This document shows, piece after piece, positions 1 to 6,607 of a DNA stretch of 30,571 nt. The first letter of the stretch is position 1. Each line of letters starts with the position of its first letter. The stretch is from a virus, in IMG/VR virus record IMGVR_UViG_3300037258_000478, positions 1 through 30,571 of that record. The stretch is one strand, 5' to 3'. Made by a program: the position numbers and the translations under genes. The notes below the pieces were generated by a model. The model made no database searches. It saw only the letters and a list, made by a program, of their open reading frames with translations, and had not been told where the DNA came from.

Positions 1-869
1 AAGGTGATATGAAATTGACCGGTGCTCTGGCGCACGACCGAGGCGATGTTGAAGGAGGCCTGCACCGTCACCACGGTGGCAACGACGGTGAAGACCACCC
101 AGGCCTTGGCACTGCCGGCGCCGGGCGCACCGCCGTCGGATAAGACCTTGCCGCTGGTGTCGGCAAAAACCGCAAGATGACCGGTGGTGGAAGATCCAGG
201 CCCGGTCACATCGCCACCGGCCGAGGCACCGCCGTCGGCCAGCACCTTGCCGCTGGCGTCGGCGAAGACCGCGACGTGACCGGTGGTGGAAGATCCAGGC
301 CCCGCGACGTCAGCTACGCCGCCATCCTCGAGCACCTCGCCGCTGGTATCGGCGAAAACCGCGACATGACCCGCAGTCGAAGATACCGGACCGGTGACGT
401 TGCCGGCGGCGCCGCCGTCTTCGATCACGCTGCCGCTGGTATCGGCGAACACAGCGATATGGCCCGCGACAGAAGATCCGGGACCGGTGACATTGCCGGC
501 AAACTGTATCTGCGCTGCAAAGGTGATATTTGAGGTTCCGATCACCACCGGATCGTCGGTCGAGGTGCAGATAAAGGCATGCCCGGCGCTGAGCGTTCCC
601 TGCGCGACATTGACCGCCATGCCGTCGAAAAAATGTGTATTGCTGATGGCGTCGGTGGTGCGCACCCAATTTCCGCTCGAGGCGGCGTAGATGCCGTTCT
701 GCGTCTGGTCGACCTGGTCCTTGACCAGGACGCGATCGGCTTCCGCAAGCCCAACGCCGTCGATCGTCTGCAAACCGGCAAGCGTGATGGCAGCCGTGGT
801 TGCGGCCCGCACCGGCGGGAAATAGCCGCTCTCGAGCAGCGTGTTGCCGTTGCGGGAGTTGATGCTCAC
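1..869 (-). CDS. Tail fibre protein with tandem GPGSST repeats (3' end outside window)
   Basis: This is a receptor-binding or tail-appendage protein, of which about 289 codons are visible; the gene continues beyond position 1. The start is a GTG at 869, because an in-frame TAG lies only five codons upstream and GAGG lies just before it. Residues about 21-75 form a module (AATTAAITLAGLQTIDG, then ADRVLVKDQ and NGIYAASSGNW) that recurs in the fibre gene at 2769-3767. From about residue 128 the protein has four tandem units of 30-33 residues with the pattern GPGSST(T/A)GHVAVFADTSGKVL.DGG. They resemble the widespread phage-fibre repeat GPASSTDNAIxRFDGTTGK. After them comes a hydrophobic VVFTVVATVVTVQASF segment. 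It is last in the visible tail operon, 32 nt after its neighbour. A 311-codon frame that overlaps it is an artefact of GC-rich sequence. Confidence 0.85.
   Translation of the reverse strand, partial: MSINSRNGNTLLESGYFPPVRAATTAAITLAGLQTIDGVGLAEADRVLVKDQVDQTQNGIYAASSGNWVRTTDAISNTHFFDGMAVNVAQGTLSAGHAFICTSTDDPVVIGTSNITFAAQIQFAGNVTGPGSSVAGHIAVFADTSGSVIEDGGAAGNVTGPVSSTAGHVAVFADTSGEVLEDGGVADVAGPGSSTTGHVAVFADASGKVLADGGASAGGDVTGPGSSTTGHLAVFADTSGKVLSDGGAPGAGSAKAWVVFTVVATVVTVQASFNIASVVRQSTGQFHIT
109..500 (-). repeat. Four tandem 90-99 bp coding repeats in the tail fibre gene
   Basis: On the plus strand the marker GAAGATMC (the reverse complement of the codons for the conserved GSS or VSS) starts at about 190, 289, 379 and 472. 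The spacings are 99, 90 and 93 nt, all multiples of three. Each unit encodes GP(G/V)SS(T/V)(T/A)GH(V/I/L)AVFAD(T/A)SG(K/E/S)V(L/I).DGG. The two units nearest the window start are the most alike at DNA level. In-frame variation in copy number would change fibre length without breaking the gene. Confidence 0.85.
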
Positions 870-901
870 GCGTGTACCTCGCTAAATTTTCAAAGGACAA
901 G

Positions 902-1729
902 TCAGCCGATGACGCCGCCGCGCTTGACGCGCGGGCGCGTTGCGACCGATCGCAGCACCGAAATGACCACTTGGGTGACGCGAATGTTGGAGGGCTCGCT
1001 GTAGGAATAAAGATTTGGCTGCACGACCTGGCTGGCCCGAATATTTGAGGTGTTGCTGTAGGAATAGAGATTGGCCTGGACGACCTGCGACGCCCGCTCA
1101 TTATCGGTGCCCGCTGCGCCGGTGCCGTGGATCTCAATGCCGAAAGAAACCCAATTTGCGCTGGCGATCGTGACCGAGATCGCGTCCGAGGTGCCACCGC
1201 TGACATTGATCGCGCCGTCGGCAACCCGCAGCGAGCCGTCCGCACTGCCGAAGCTGACGGCGGCCGTGTAGTTCGTCGGCAGCGGAATGGTCTGGCTGGT
1301 GCTGGCCAGAAGGATTGCGAGGATCAGACTGTTGTTGGCGGTGGTGGTGATCGAGGCGATGGTCTCGGTCGTGCTGGCGTTGGCGTTCGCGCTGTTGATG
1401 TTGCCGATGATGCCGGTTGTGGCATTGCCGGTAAGCTGCAGGACCGAAGCCTGGCAGGCCGCAGCGCCGCTCCACGTCCACGCCGGTGCTGCGAGGCCAG
1501 CGGCATCAAGCGCCCAGGCCCAGGCAGCCGACATATTTCCGGCGCTTACTTGGCCACCGACGGTCCAGCCGGCCGTCGCCGTGGTGATCGTTTTGCCGGA
1601 GGTGCTGACGCTGCAGATCGAGATCAGCAGGTTGTTGACGACAAGCGACGCTGGCAGCACCGGCGTCAGTGTGGCAGCTGAGGCAGAGACCGATTGCGCG
1701 CCGTTATTGACGAAGGACGGCGTCGCCAT
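902..1729 (-). CDS. Tail-associated protein with C-terminal 19-residue repeats
   Basis: A 275-aa protein rich in Thr, Ser, Ala and Asn with the alternating pattern of a beta-structured virion protein. Its position among the fibre genes suggests a tail fibre or appendage component. The C-terminus holds two copies of the 19-residue unit RASQVVQ(A/P)NLYSYS(N/E)(T/P)SNI, then a degenerate third copy (RVTQVVISVLRSVATRPRV) and a basic tail. Phage proteins ending in ARVTQxVVEVL-type repeats are common, and this looks like a variant of that ending. The ATG at 1729 lies 3 nt after the stop of the upstream gene, so the two are probably coupled. No enzymatic motif is visible. Function is inferred from context only. 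Confidence 0.8.
   Translation of the reverse strand: MATPSFVNNGAQSVSASAATLTPVLPASLVVNNLLISICSVSTSGKTITTATAGWTVGGQVSAGNMSAAWAWALDAAGLAAPAWTWSGAAACQASVLQLTGNATTGIIGNINSANANASTTETIASITTTANNSLILAILLASTSQTIPLPTNYTAAVSFGSADGSLRVADGAINVSGGTSDAISVTIASANWVSFGIEIHGTGAAGTDNERASQVVQANLYSYSNTSNIRASQVVQPNLYSYSEPSNIRVTQVVISVLRSVATRPRVKRGGVIG
922..1105 (-). repeat. 57-bp tandem coding repeat
   Basis: On the plus strand GCTGTAGGAATA occurs at 998 and again at 1055, a 57-bp period. Each unit encodes the 19-residue RASQVVQ...SNI segment of the tail-associated protein. A third, diverged unit lies at about 922-980. The two close copies differ by scattered substitutions. Confidence 0.8.
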
Positions 1730-1732
1730 GGG

Positions 1733-2764
1733 CTAGAACCGTTCGTAGCCGATGGTGGTGGCGTTGACCGCAGCCGCCGCCCACGGCGCGCCGGTGTTTG
1801 GGTCGGTCTGATAGCTGTCGCGGACATATTGATAGACTGTCGCCAGCGAATTGGTCGCACCGTTCGCCGTCGTGGCGCCGGAGATCAGCTTGTTGCGGTA
1901 TTGGACTGCTTTGACATCGTCCTTGCGCGCCGATGAAATTACATCGACGGCAAAGATCGTGATTGGGGTGGAGGACAGCGCACCGTGCGTAAATTCGTCG
2001 ATGGCGGCGCTTGGCGTCACATTATAGGTAGTGTCGCTATCCATGTTGACTTCTTGAATTTGGCTTAGGTTGGTGCTGGTTTTTGGCACCCATGCGACCG
2101 ATCCCTGCACCGTCATAAATAATGTCTCGACTCGAATCACGCCGAGAAACGTGTTGTAGGGAGCCGGGCCAGTATCGTCATTGACGTAAACATCATCCAG
2201 TTTTGGTGAGGGATTAACTGGCATCGGCCATGTCAGATTGTTGACTTGGTTGTTGGCTGTGGTGCGCGTGTTCTGGTTGACAGCGGTAAATTCCACTGCG
2301 CCGCCAAGACTCACTGTGAACGAGCCCGTCACATTGTTGATGGTGGCAGCCACTTCAATCCAGTAGACCCCGCCAGCAATCAGAACAGTCGAGCCGGTGG
2401 CGAGAACCGTGGCGGTGGTGCCGCGCCAGAAAAATAAACGACCAAATGCATCGACCGATAACCCGCATTGGACAGTTGCACCGTCGATAAAATGAATGAC
2501 TTCAACGCTGGAAGCGCCGATCCAGCGGAAGCCTGTAAAAAGGGTCGCGTAGTTTGAGAATAATGTAAGGGCGGCGTTGGCGCCGAAGGTGTTTGCTACG
2601 ACGGCGGAGCCGCCGAGAAGACCCGCAACTTTGCCGGTGCCGCCGGACCCCGCAAGCGTCCAATTGCCATTGCGCACCGCCGTCGTGCCGAACGGCATTA
2701 CAATTATATCTGAGGTCGGGTTCACTGATAGATTATCGAAACCCTCGAAGCCAAGGAGTGCCAT
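1733..2764 (-). CDS. Putative tail spike / receptor-binding protein
   Basis: A 343-aa protein beginning MALLGFEGFDNLS, with alternating hydrophobic and polar stretches typical of a beta-sandwich (for example GVYWIEVAATINN and SFTVSLGGAVEFTAV). Phage proteins that start with a G-F-E-G-F-D motif often have a concanavalin/LamG-like jelly-roll, so carbohydrate or surface binding is plausible but not proven. The ATG at 2764 lies 4 nt after the upstream stop at 2769. Its base composition looks visibly more AT-rich than its neighbours, especially at about 2030-2720, as often seen in horizontally exchanged receptor-binding genes. No catalytic motif was seen. Confidence 0.78.
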   Translation of the reverse strand: MALLGFEGFDNLSVNPTSDIIVMPFGTTAVRNGNWTLAGSGGTGKVAGLLGGSAVVANTFGANAALTLFSNYATLFTGFRWIGASSVEVIHFIDGATVQCGLSVDAFGRLFFWRGTTATVLATGSTVLIAGGVYWIEVAATINNVTGSFTVSLGGAVEFTAVNQNTRTTANNQVNNLTWPMPVNPSPKLDDVYVNDDTGPAPYNTFLGVIRVETLFMTVQGSVAWVPKTSTNLSQIQEVNMDSDTTYNVTPSAAIDEFTHGALSSTPITIFAVDVISSARKDDVKAVQYRNKLISGATTANGATNSLATVYQYVRDSYQTDPNTGAPWAAAAVNATTIGYERF

Positions 2765-2768
2765 CGCG

Positions 2769-3767
2769 CTACCTCTTCAAGACCTTGAGCGAGAGCGTCG
2801 CGTGCGTGATCGTCGTCACGCTGTTGACGTTAAAGCGCAGCGTGTCGCCGGCGCTGATTGCGGTGGTCCAGCCGGTGAGCGTCGTGTCCTGATATTTCTG
2901 TGCGCTCGAGAGCGTCGGCAGCGCCGCGGCGCAAATAGAATTGGCGACCGTCGGTGGGTAGGCCGAATAAGGCGCTTTCCAGATGTCGATGACGAGCGAG
3001 CCGACCTGGTCGGCGAGCAGCGTCGCCTGCAGGATGGTACAGTCAAAATCGATCGGCAGATCACCGTCCGGGCCGGTCGCAATAAGTCCGCCGCCACTGT
3101 CGCCGAACTGCCACCAGATATTGGCGAACGGCGTGACCTCCTGCCAGGCGGTGCCGTTCCAGACGTACATCAGGTCGTTGATGGAGTTGAAATAGAGCTC
3201 GCCCGTTACCAGCGCATTGCCCTGGTTGTCGTGCGTCGGCGGTGTGCTGAAAGCCCCGAGATAAAGGAACGATGACAGGCCTGCGACTGCGGCCGCAGCG
3301 GCAGCGGCTGCGGCTGCAGCTGCGGCCTCCGCTGCGACGGCTGCGGCCTCGGCCGCCGCTACTTCCGGGAAATTATACGGCACCCACGTGAGGCCGGTGG
3401 TGCCGAGCACGATCGGCAGCGGCGTCGACAATTGGAAAGCCTGCAGTGCGTTGGCGGTGCCGTTGATGACGGTCACCATCAGGCCGGGCGCAAAGTCCGT
3501 GCTGCCGTCGGCGTCGGTCGCGCGCGTCCAGTTGCCGCTCGAGACGTTGTAGATGCCGTTTTGCGAGGCGTCGCTCTGGTTCATCACCAGGATGCGATCG
3601 CCGTCTTGCGCCGCATAGCCGTCGATCGTCTGCAGCCCGGCGAGCGTGATGTTGGCGGTGGTCGCTGCCGCGACTGCGGCCTTGATCGCAAGACCCGGAT
3701 TGGGATCGGAGGCCTGCGCCGGATCGGTCGATGAAACGATGACGCCGCGGCGATCGGTGATCGTCAT
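2769..3767 (-). CDS. Tail fibre protein with Ala-rich linker
   Basis: A 332-aa tail fibre component. Residues about 32-92 carry the module ATTANITLAGLQTIDGYAAQ...DRILVMNQ...NGIYNVSSGNWTRATDADG, a well-known repeated domain of phage fibres that is also present in the gene at 1-869. Next comes an extreme alanine-rich segment (about residues 136-168, including 13 consecutive Ala), probably a helical or coiled linker. A segment with LVTGELYFNSINDLMYVWNGTAWQ follows; this 'GDLYFNTTTNQMYVWNGSAW' pattern is common in fibres. The C-terminal part is beta-rich and may bind a receptor. The ATG is supported by an excellent Shine-Dalgarno (GAGGAGGTGA). A short AT-rich intergenic island separates it from the ejection genes. 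Confidence 0.88.
   Translation of the reverse strand: MTITDRRGVIVSSTDPAQASDPNPGLAIKAAVAAATTANITLAGLQTIDGYAAQDGDRILVMNQSDASQNGIYNVSSGNWTRATDADGSTDFAPGLMVTVINGTANALQAFQLSTPLPIVLGTTGLTWVPYNFPEVAAAEAAAVAAEAAAAAAAAAAAAAVAGLSSFLYLGAFSTPPTHDNQGNALVTGELYFNSINDLMYVWNGTAWQEVTPFANIWWQFGDSGGGLIATGPDGDLPIDFDCTILQATLLADQVGSLVIDIWKAPYSAYPPTVANSICAAALPTLSSAQKYQDTTLTGWTTAISAGDTLRFNVNSVTTITHATLSLKVLKR
3285..3362 (-). repeat. GCN-rich low-complexity tract encoding poly-Ala
   Basis: About 78 bp of imperfect GCN/GCT repeats encode the Ala/Glu-Ala linker of the tail fibre protein. The synonymous codons are mixed (gcg, gca, gct, gcc), so it is not a pure microsatellite. Confidence 0.8.
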
Positions 3768-3792
3768 CGGTCACCTCCTCGCCGGCAGCGCG

Positions 3793-3820
3793 CTATATAC
3801 TTTACAAAGGACTTTACAAA
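3793..3820 (-). promoter_or_regulatory. AT-rich direct repeat upstream of the tail fibre genes
   Basis: On the minus strand the 10-mer TTTGTAAAGT occurs twice, 12 nt apart (3820-3811 and 3808-3799), followed directly by ATATAG. This is a striking AT-rich island in very GC-rich DNA. It sits in the only real gap (65 nt) between the ejection genes and the fibre operon. It could be a regulator-binding site or a promoter with a TATATA -10 element, but no good -35 hexamer lies at 16-18 nt. Confidence 0.4.
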
Positions 3821-3832
3821 CCCGGCGCCAGC

Positions 3833-6607
3833 TCAAAACGGCGAAGCGCGGCGCCCCGTGATCCACTGATCGGTCTTTGCCGGCGACACGATGAACTGCG
3901 TGCCCTGCTGTTGCTGCTGGCGCCGTTCGGCGCGCGCCAGATAACCGGGGTTGATCCATTCCTGCAGGCGATGCCAGATCAGCGTGTCGAGCGCCCAGCT
4001 GGTCGCCCACAGCGACATGAACGGCGTGTTGTCCTTGGTGAGCTTGATCAGGTCGGCGGCGCGCTCGCGCATCGCGACCTTGCCGAGTGTGCCTTCCTTG
4101 GTGCGCCCGCCGGCGTGCAGTAGATCCACCAGCGTATCAATCTGGCTGAAAGTAGGTCCTGCGAGCGAACCAACCGCCGAGAAACCGTGGCGATCGAATT
4201 CGCCGAGCAGGAAGTCGCCGACCAGCGAGCCGAAGCCCGAGCGCTGGCCGCCCTTCAGGATGGCGCCGAGCGGCGATCCGCGTATTTCCGCGATCGGGTT
4301 TTTGCCCTGGATCAATTCGCGCACCGCTTCGGAGGCAACGCCAAACACGATCGAACCGACCGCGAATTCGGCGAGCCCTGCGACCTTGTCCATGCGACCG
4401 TCTTCGATGCGGCCGTAGATCTCGCGGCCCCAGCCGCGCACCACCATGTCGGCCGGCCACAGCTTGAACTGATAGAGCAGCTTGAGTGCGATGTTGAGGC
4501 CCGTGCCGGGCTCAAAGGCATTTTGAAACAGCATGGCGCGGATGCGCGCCGACGGCATCGGAATGGCGTAGCCGGCGCGATCGGAATAAGCGGCCGCGAT
4601 CTGCAGCGCCAGATCCTCGCGCGCCTTGGCGATGTCGGCGTCGCCCGGCGGACTGAAGCGGCCGAAGGCGCCCTTCTCGGCGAGATAGGCCTTGACCTGA
4701 TCGTCGCTCAGTTTCATGGCGTCGGCCGGAAACAAATAAGTGCGATCGCCGAGCTTCGACCACTCGACGCCGTGCAGCGCTTTCCACTCGGGCTCGGCGA
4801 TGCCGAAGCCCTTAAGGACGCGCTGCTCCTTGGGCCCGACGTCCGCCCAGGTCTGATCGCGCTTGGCGCCGAGGTGGGAAGCAAACATCGCTTCCGCGTC
4901 GCCGCGCTGGTTGTCGACCACGCTCGAGACGCCGGTGAGCTTGAAAAACGTCGTCTCCCATTTGGCGAGGAAGCCGGCCGGCGCGTCGGCGACATCGTAC
5001 ATCGCCATCATGTGGCCGAGCCGGTTCTCGAAGGCGATCAGCGTGGCATCGAGCGCCTGGCGCTTGACGCTGCCCTCGAGCCCTTGCGTCATGCCGGAGA
5101 ACAATCGCGAATAGCGCTCGGCGAGGCCGATGCCCCAATACTTGGCCTCAGCCGCCTTGGTCACCAGCGAGGCAAAATGGGTGAAGTAGACGCGGCCGAG
5201 CTTGGCCATGCGCTGGATCGCCATCCAGTTTGACGTCACATTCGCCATCGTCCGGCTGACCGGCTTCTGCGAGGTGCCGTCGATTTGTGCAAAGCGGTTA
5301 TGCGCCGGCGAGCCGAAGATCTTGTCCTTGCCGGTGAAGCGCTGAAAATCCTGAAACTTGGCGACCACCTTGTCGACCCTGGCCTTGAGCTCGGCGATCT
5401 CGGCCGAGATCTTGGCCTTGGCCGCCTCGTCGGCGCTGGGCGAGCCGAGCGCAGTTTCAAGCGCGCTGATGCTGGTGAGTGCAGACTTGCTCTCGGCCTG
5501 CAGGGTGGCCTTGATAAACTGAATATCGTGCTCGAAGGCCTCGGCCGGTTTGGTGCCAAATTCCTTCATCAGCGCGACGCGGCGTGCGCCGATCGAGAGC
5601 GCCGACACCACCGTCTGGGTCGGGTTGGAGACGCCGTAATCCTCGTTATAGGCCCGCCAGTCCTTGCCGCTTTTGAAATGCAGCTCGCGCGTTGCCGAAG
5701 CCTTGTTGGCCAGACTCGGGTAGAGCGGCTCCTCAAGCGGGCGCCCGTAATCGAAATGGTCGCCCTTCGCCATCGGATCGAACATCTGATGCAGCATGTC
5801 GAGGGCGTGCTGGCGATCGGCGGTGCCGAAGGTCCTGCGCAGATCGAGCCTGGGCAGCACGTCGCTCGCCCATTTGAGCGGGCCGGCGCGCCGGATGCGA
5901 TCGGCGTCGTGCGAGGTTCGTGTGATGTAGCCCGAATAAGAACGCACCCAGCCGCCTTCGCGATTGATTGCGCTCATGCCGACGCGCTGCCATTTTTGCA
6001 CGATGCGCGCAATCTCGAGCGCCTGCTTGTCCTTGGTGATGCCGGGGCTGCCGTCGCGGCCGCGATTCAACTGAAACAGCTCGTCGGTCCATTTATCTTC
6101 GATGGCGCGCGAGGCAAAGATCTTGTCGAGACCGGCGCGCTCGAGATCCTGGCTGAAGCCGCCGACCCAGGCGCGGCGCAGCGCGACATATTGTGCATCG
6201 ACCGAAAGCCGTCCCTTCGGGATCGGCAGGTTGACACCGACGAGCTTGGCCTCGAGCGCGAGCTTGGGTGCTTCGGCTTCGAGCTTGCCTTTGAGCTTTT
6301 CGGAACTGCCGATGAGGCGCTGAACCTTAAGCCCGGCTATCGCCGTCTCGGTCTGCTTGTAATAATTGTGGCGCGCGGCGGTTTTTCTGGTGTCGAGGAT
6401 CTCGGCGCGCCGGCGCAGCGCGGTCTGCTCGCCGATCTCGGCCAGCATTTCGTCGCGCGCTTTGGCGTAGCTTTCGTCGGGCGACAGTCCATCGTGCTCG
6501 TAGGCGTCGGCACGGTCGAGAATGTCGCTCAGAATATCCTGGACGTCCTCGCGCTTGCGGCCGGTCTTTCGGGCAATGTCGTCGAGGCAATCTTGGCGCG
6601 AGGGCAT
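3833..6607 (-). CDS. Large internal virion / DNA ejection protein (polyvalent-protein type)
   Basis: A 924-aa protein that fills the position of the largest ejection protein of T7-like phages (gp16). It is predicted to ride in the head and enter the host envelope with the DNA. The first 120 residues are charged and helical. The middle holds a Lys/Ala/Glu-rich coiled-coil segment (SALTSISALETAL..., AKISAEIAELKARVDKV). The last third has aromatic and hydrophobic patches, including VAGLAEFAVGSIVFGVASEAV (about residues 739-759), which may insert in a membrane. Its end (NTPFMSLWATSWALDTLIWHRLQEWINPG, then a short poly-Gln) resembles the C-terminus of large polyvalent phage proteins (LPD38-like); that family link is from memory. 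The ATG is immediately adjacent to the stop of the upstream gene. Confidence 0.75.
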   Translation of the reverse strand: MPSRQDCLDDIARKTGRKREDVQDILSDILDRADAYEHDGLSPDESYAKARDEMLAEIGEQTALRRRAEILDTRKTAARHNYYKQTETAIAGLKVQRLIGSSEKLKGKLEAEAPKLALEAKLVGVNLPIPKGRLSVDAQYVALRRAWVGGFSQDLERAGLDKIFASRAIEDKWTDELFQLNRGRDGSPGITKDKQALEIARIVQKWQRVGMSAINREGGWVRSYSGYITRTSHDADRIRRAGPLKWASDVLPRLDLRRTFGTADRQHALDMLHQMFDPMAKGDHFDYGRPLEEPLYPSLANKASATRELHFKSGKDWRAYNEDYGVSNPTQTVVSALSIGARRVALMKEFGTKPAEAFEHDIQFIKATLQAESKSALTSISALETALGSPSADEAAKAKISAEIAELKARVDKVVAKFQDFQRFTGKDKIFGSPAHNRFAQIDGTSQKPVSRTMANVTSNWMAIQRMAKLGRVYFTHFASLVTKAAEAKYWGIGLAERYSRLFSGMTQGLEGSVKRQALDATLIAFENRLGHMMAMYDVADAPAGFLAKWETTFFKLTGVSSVVDNQRGDAEAMFASHLGAKRDQTWADVGPKEQRVLKGFGIAEPEWKALHGVEWSKLGDRTYLFPADAMKLSDDQVKAYLAEKGAFGRFSPPGDADIAKAREDLALQIAAAYSDRAGYAIPMPSARIRAMLFQNAFEPGTGLNIALKLLYQFKLWPADMVVRGWGREIYGRIEDGRMDKVAGLAEFAVGSIVFGVASEAVRELIQGKNPIAEIRGSPLGAILKGGQRSGFGSLVGDFLLGEFDRHGFSAVGSLAGPTFSQIDTLVDLLHAGGRTKEGTLGKVAMRERAADLIKLTKDNTPFMSLWATSWALDTLIWHRLQEWINPGYLARAERRQQQQQGTQFIVSPAKTDQWITGRRASPF

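Noticed and set aside
310-1245. 311-codon minus-strand frame
   Set aside because: It overlaps two tail genes in another frame and reads as Arg-rich low-complexity sequence. The true fibre frame starts at GTG 869 and has clear fibre motifs.
1-3767. Diversity-generating retroelement (as in phage BPP-1, whose head genes look related)
   Set aside because: No reverse transcriptase, no Avd-like gene and no template/variable repeat pair with adenine-specific changes is seen here. The fibre repeats are ordinary in-frame tandem repeats. One could lie beyond position 1.
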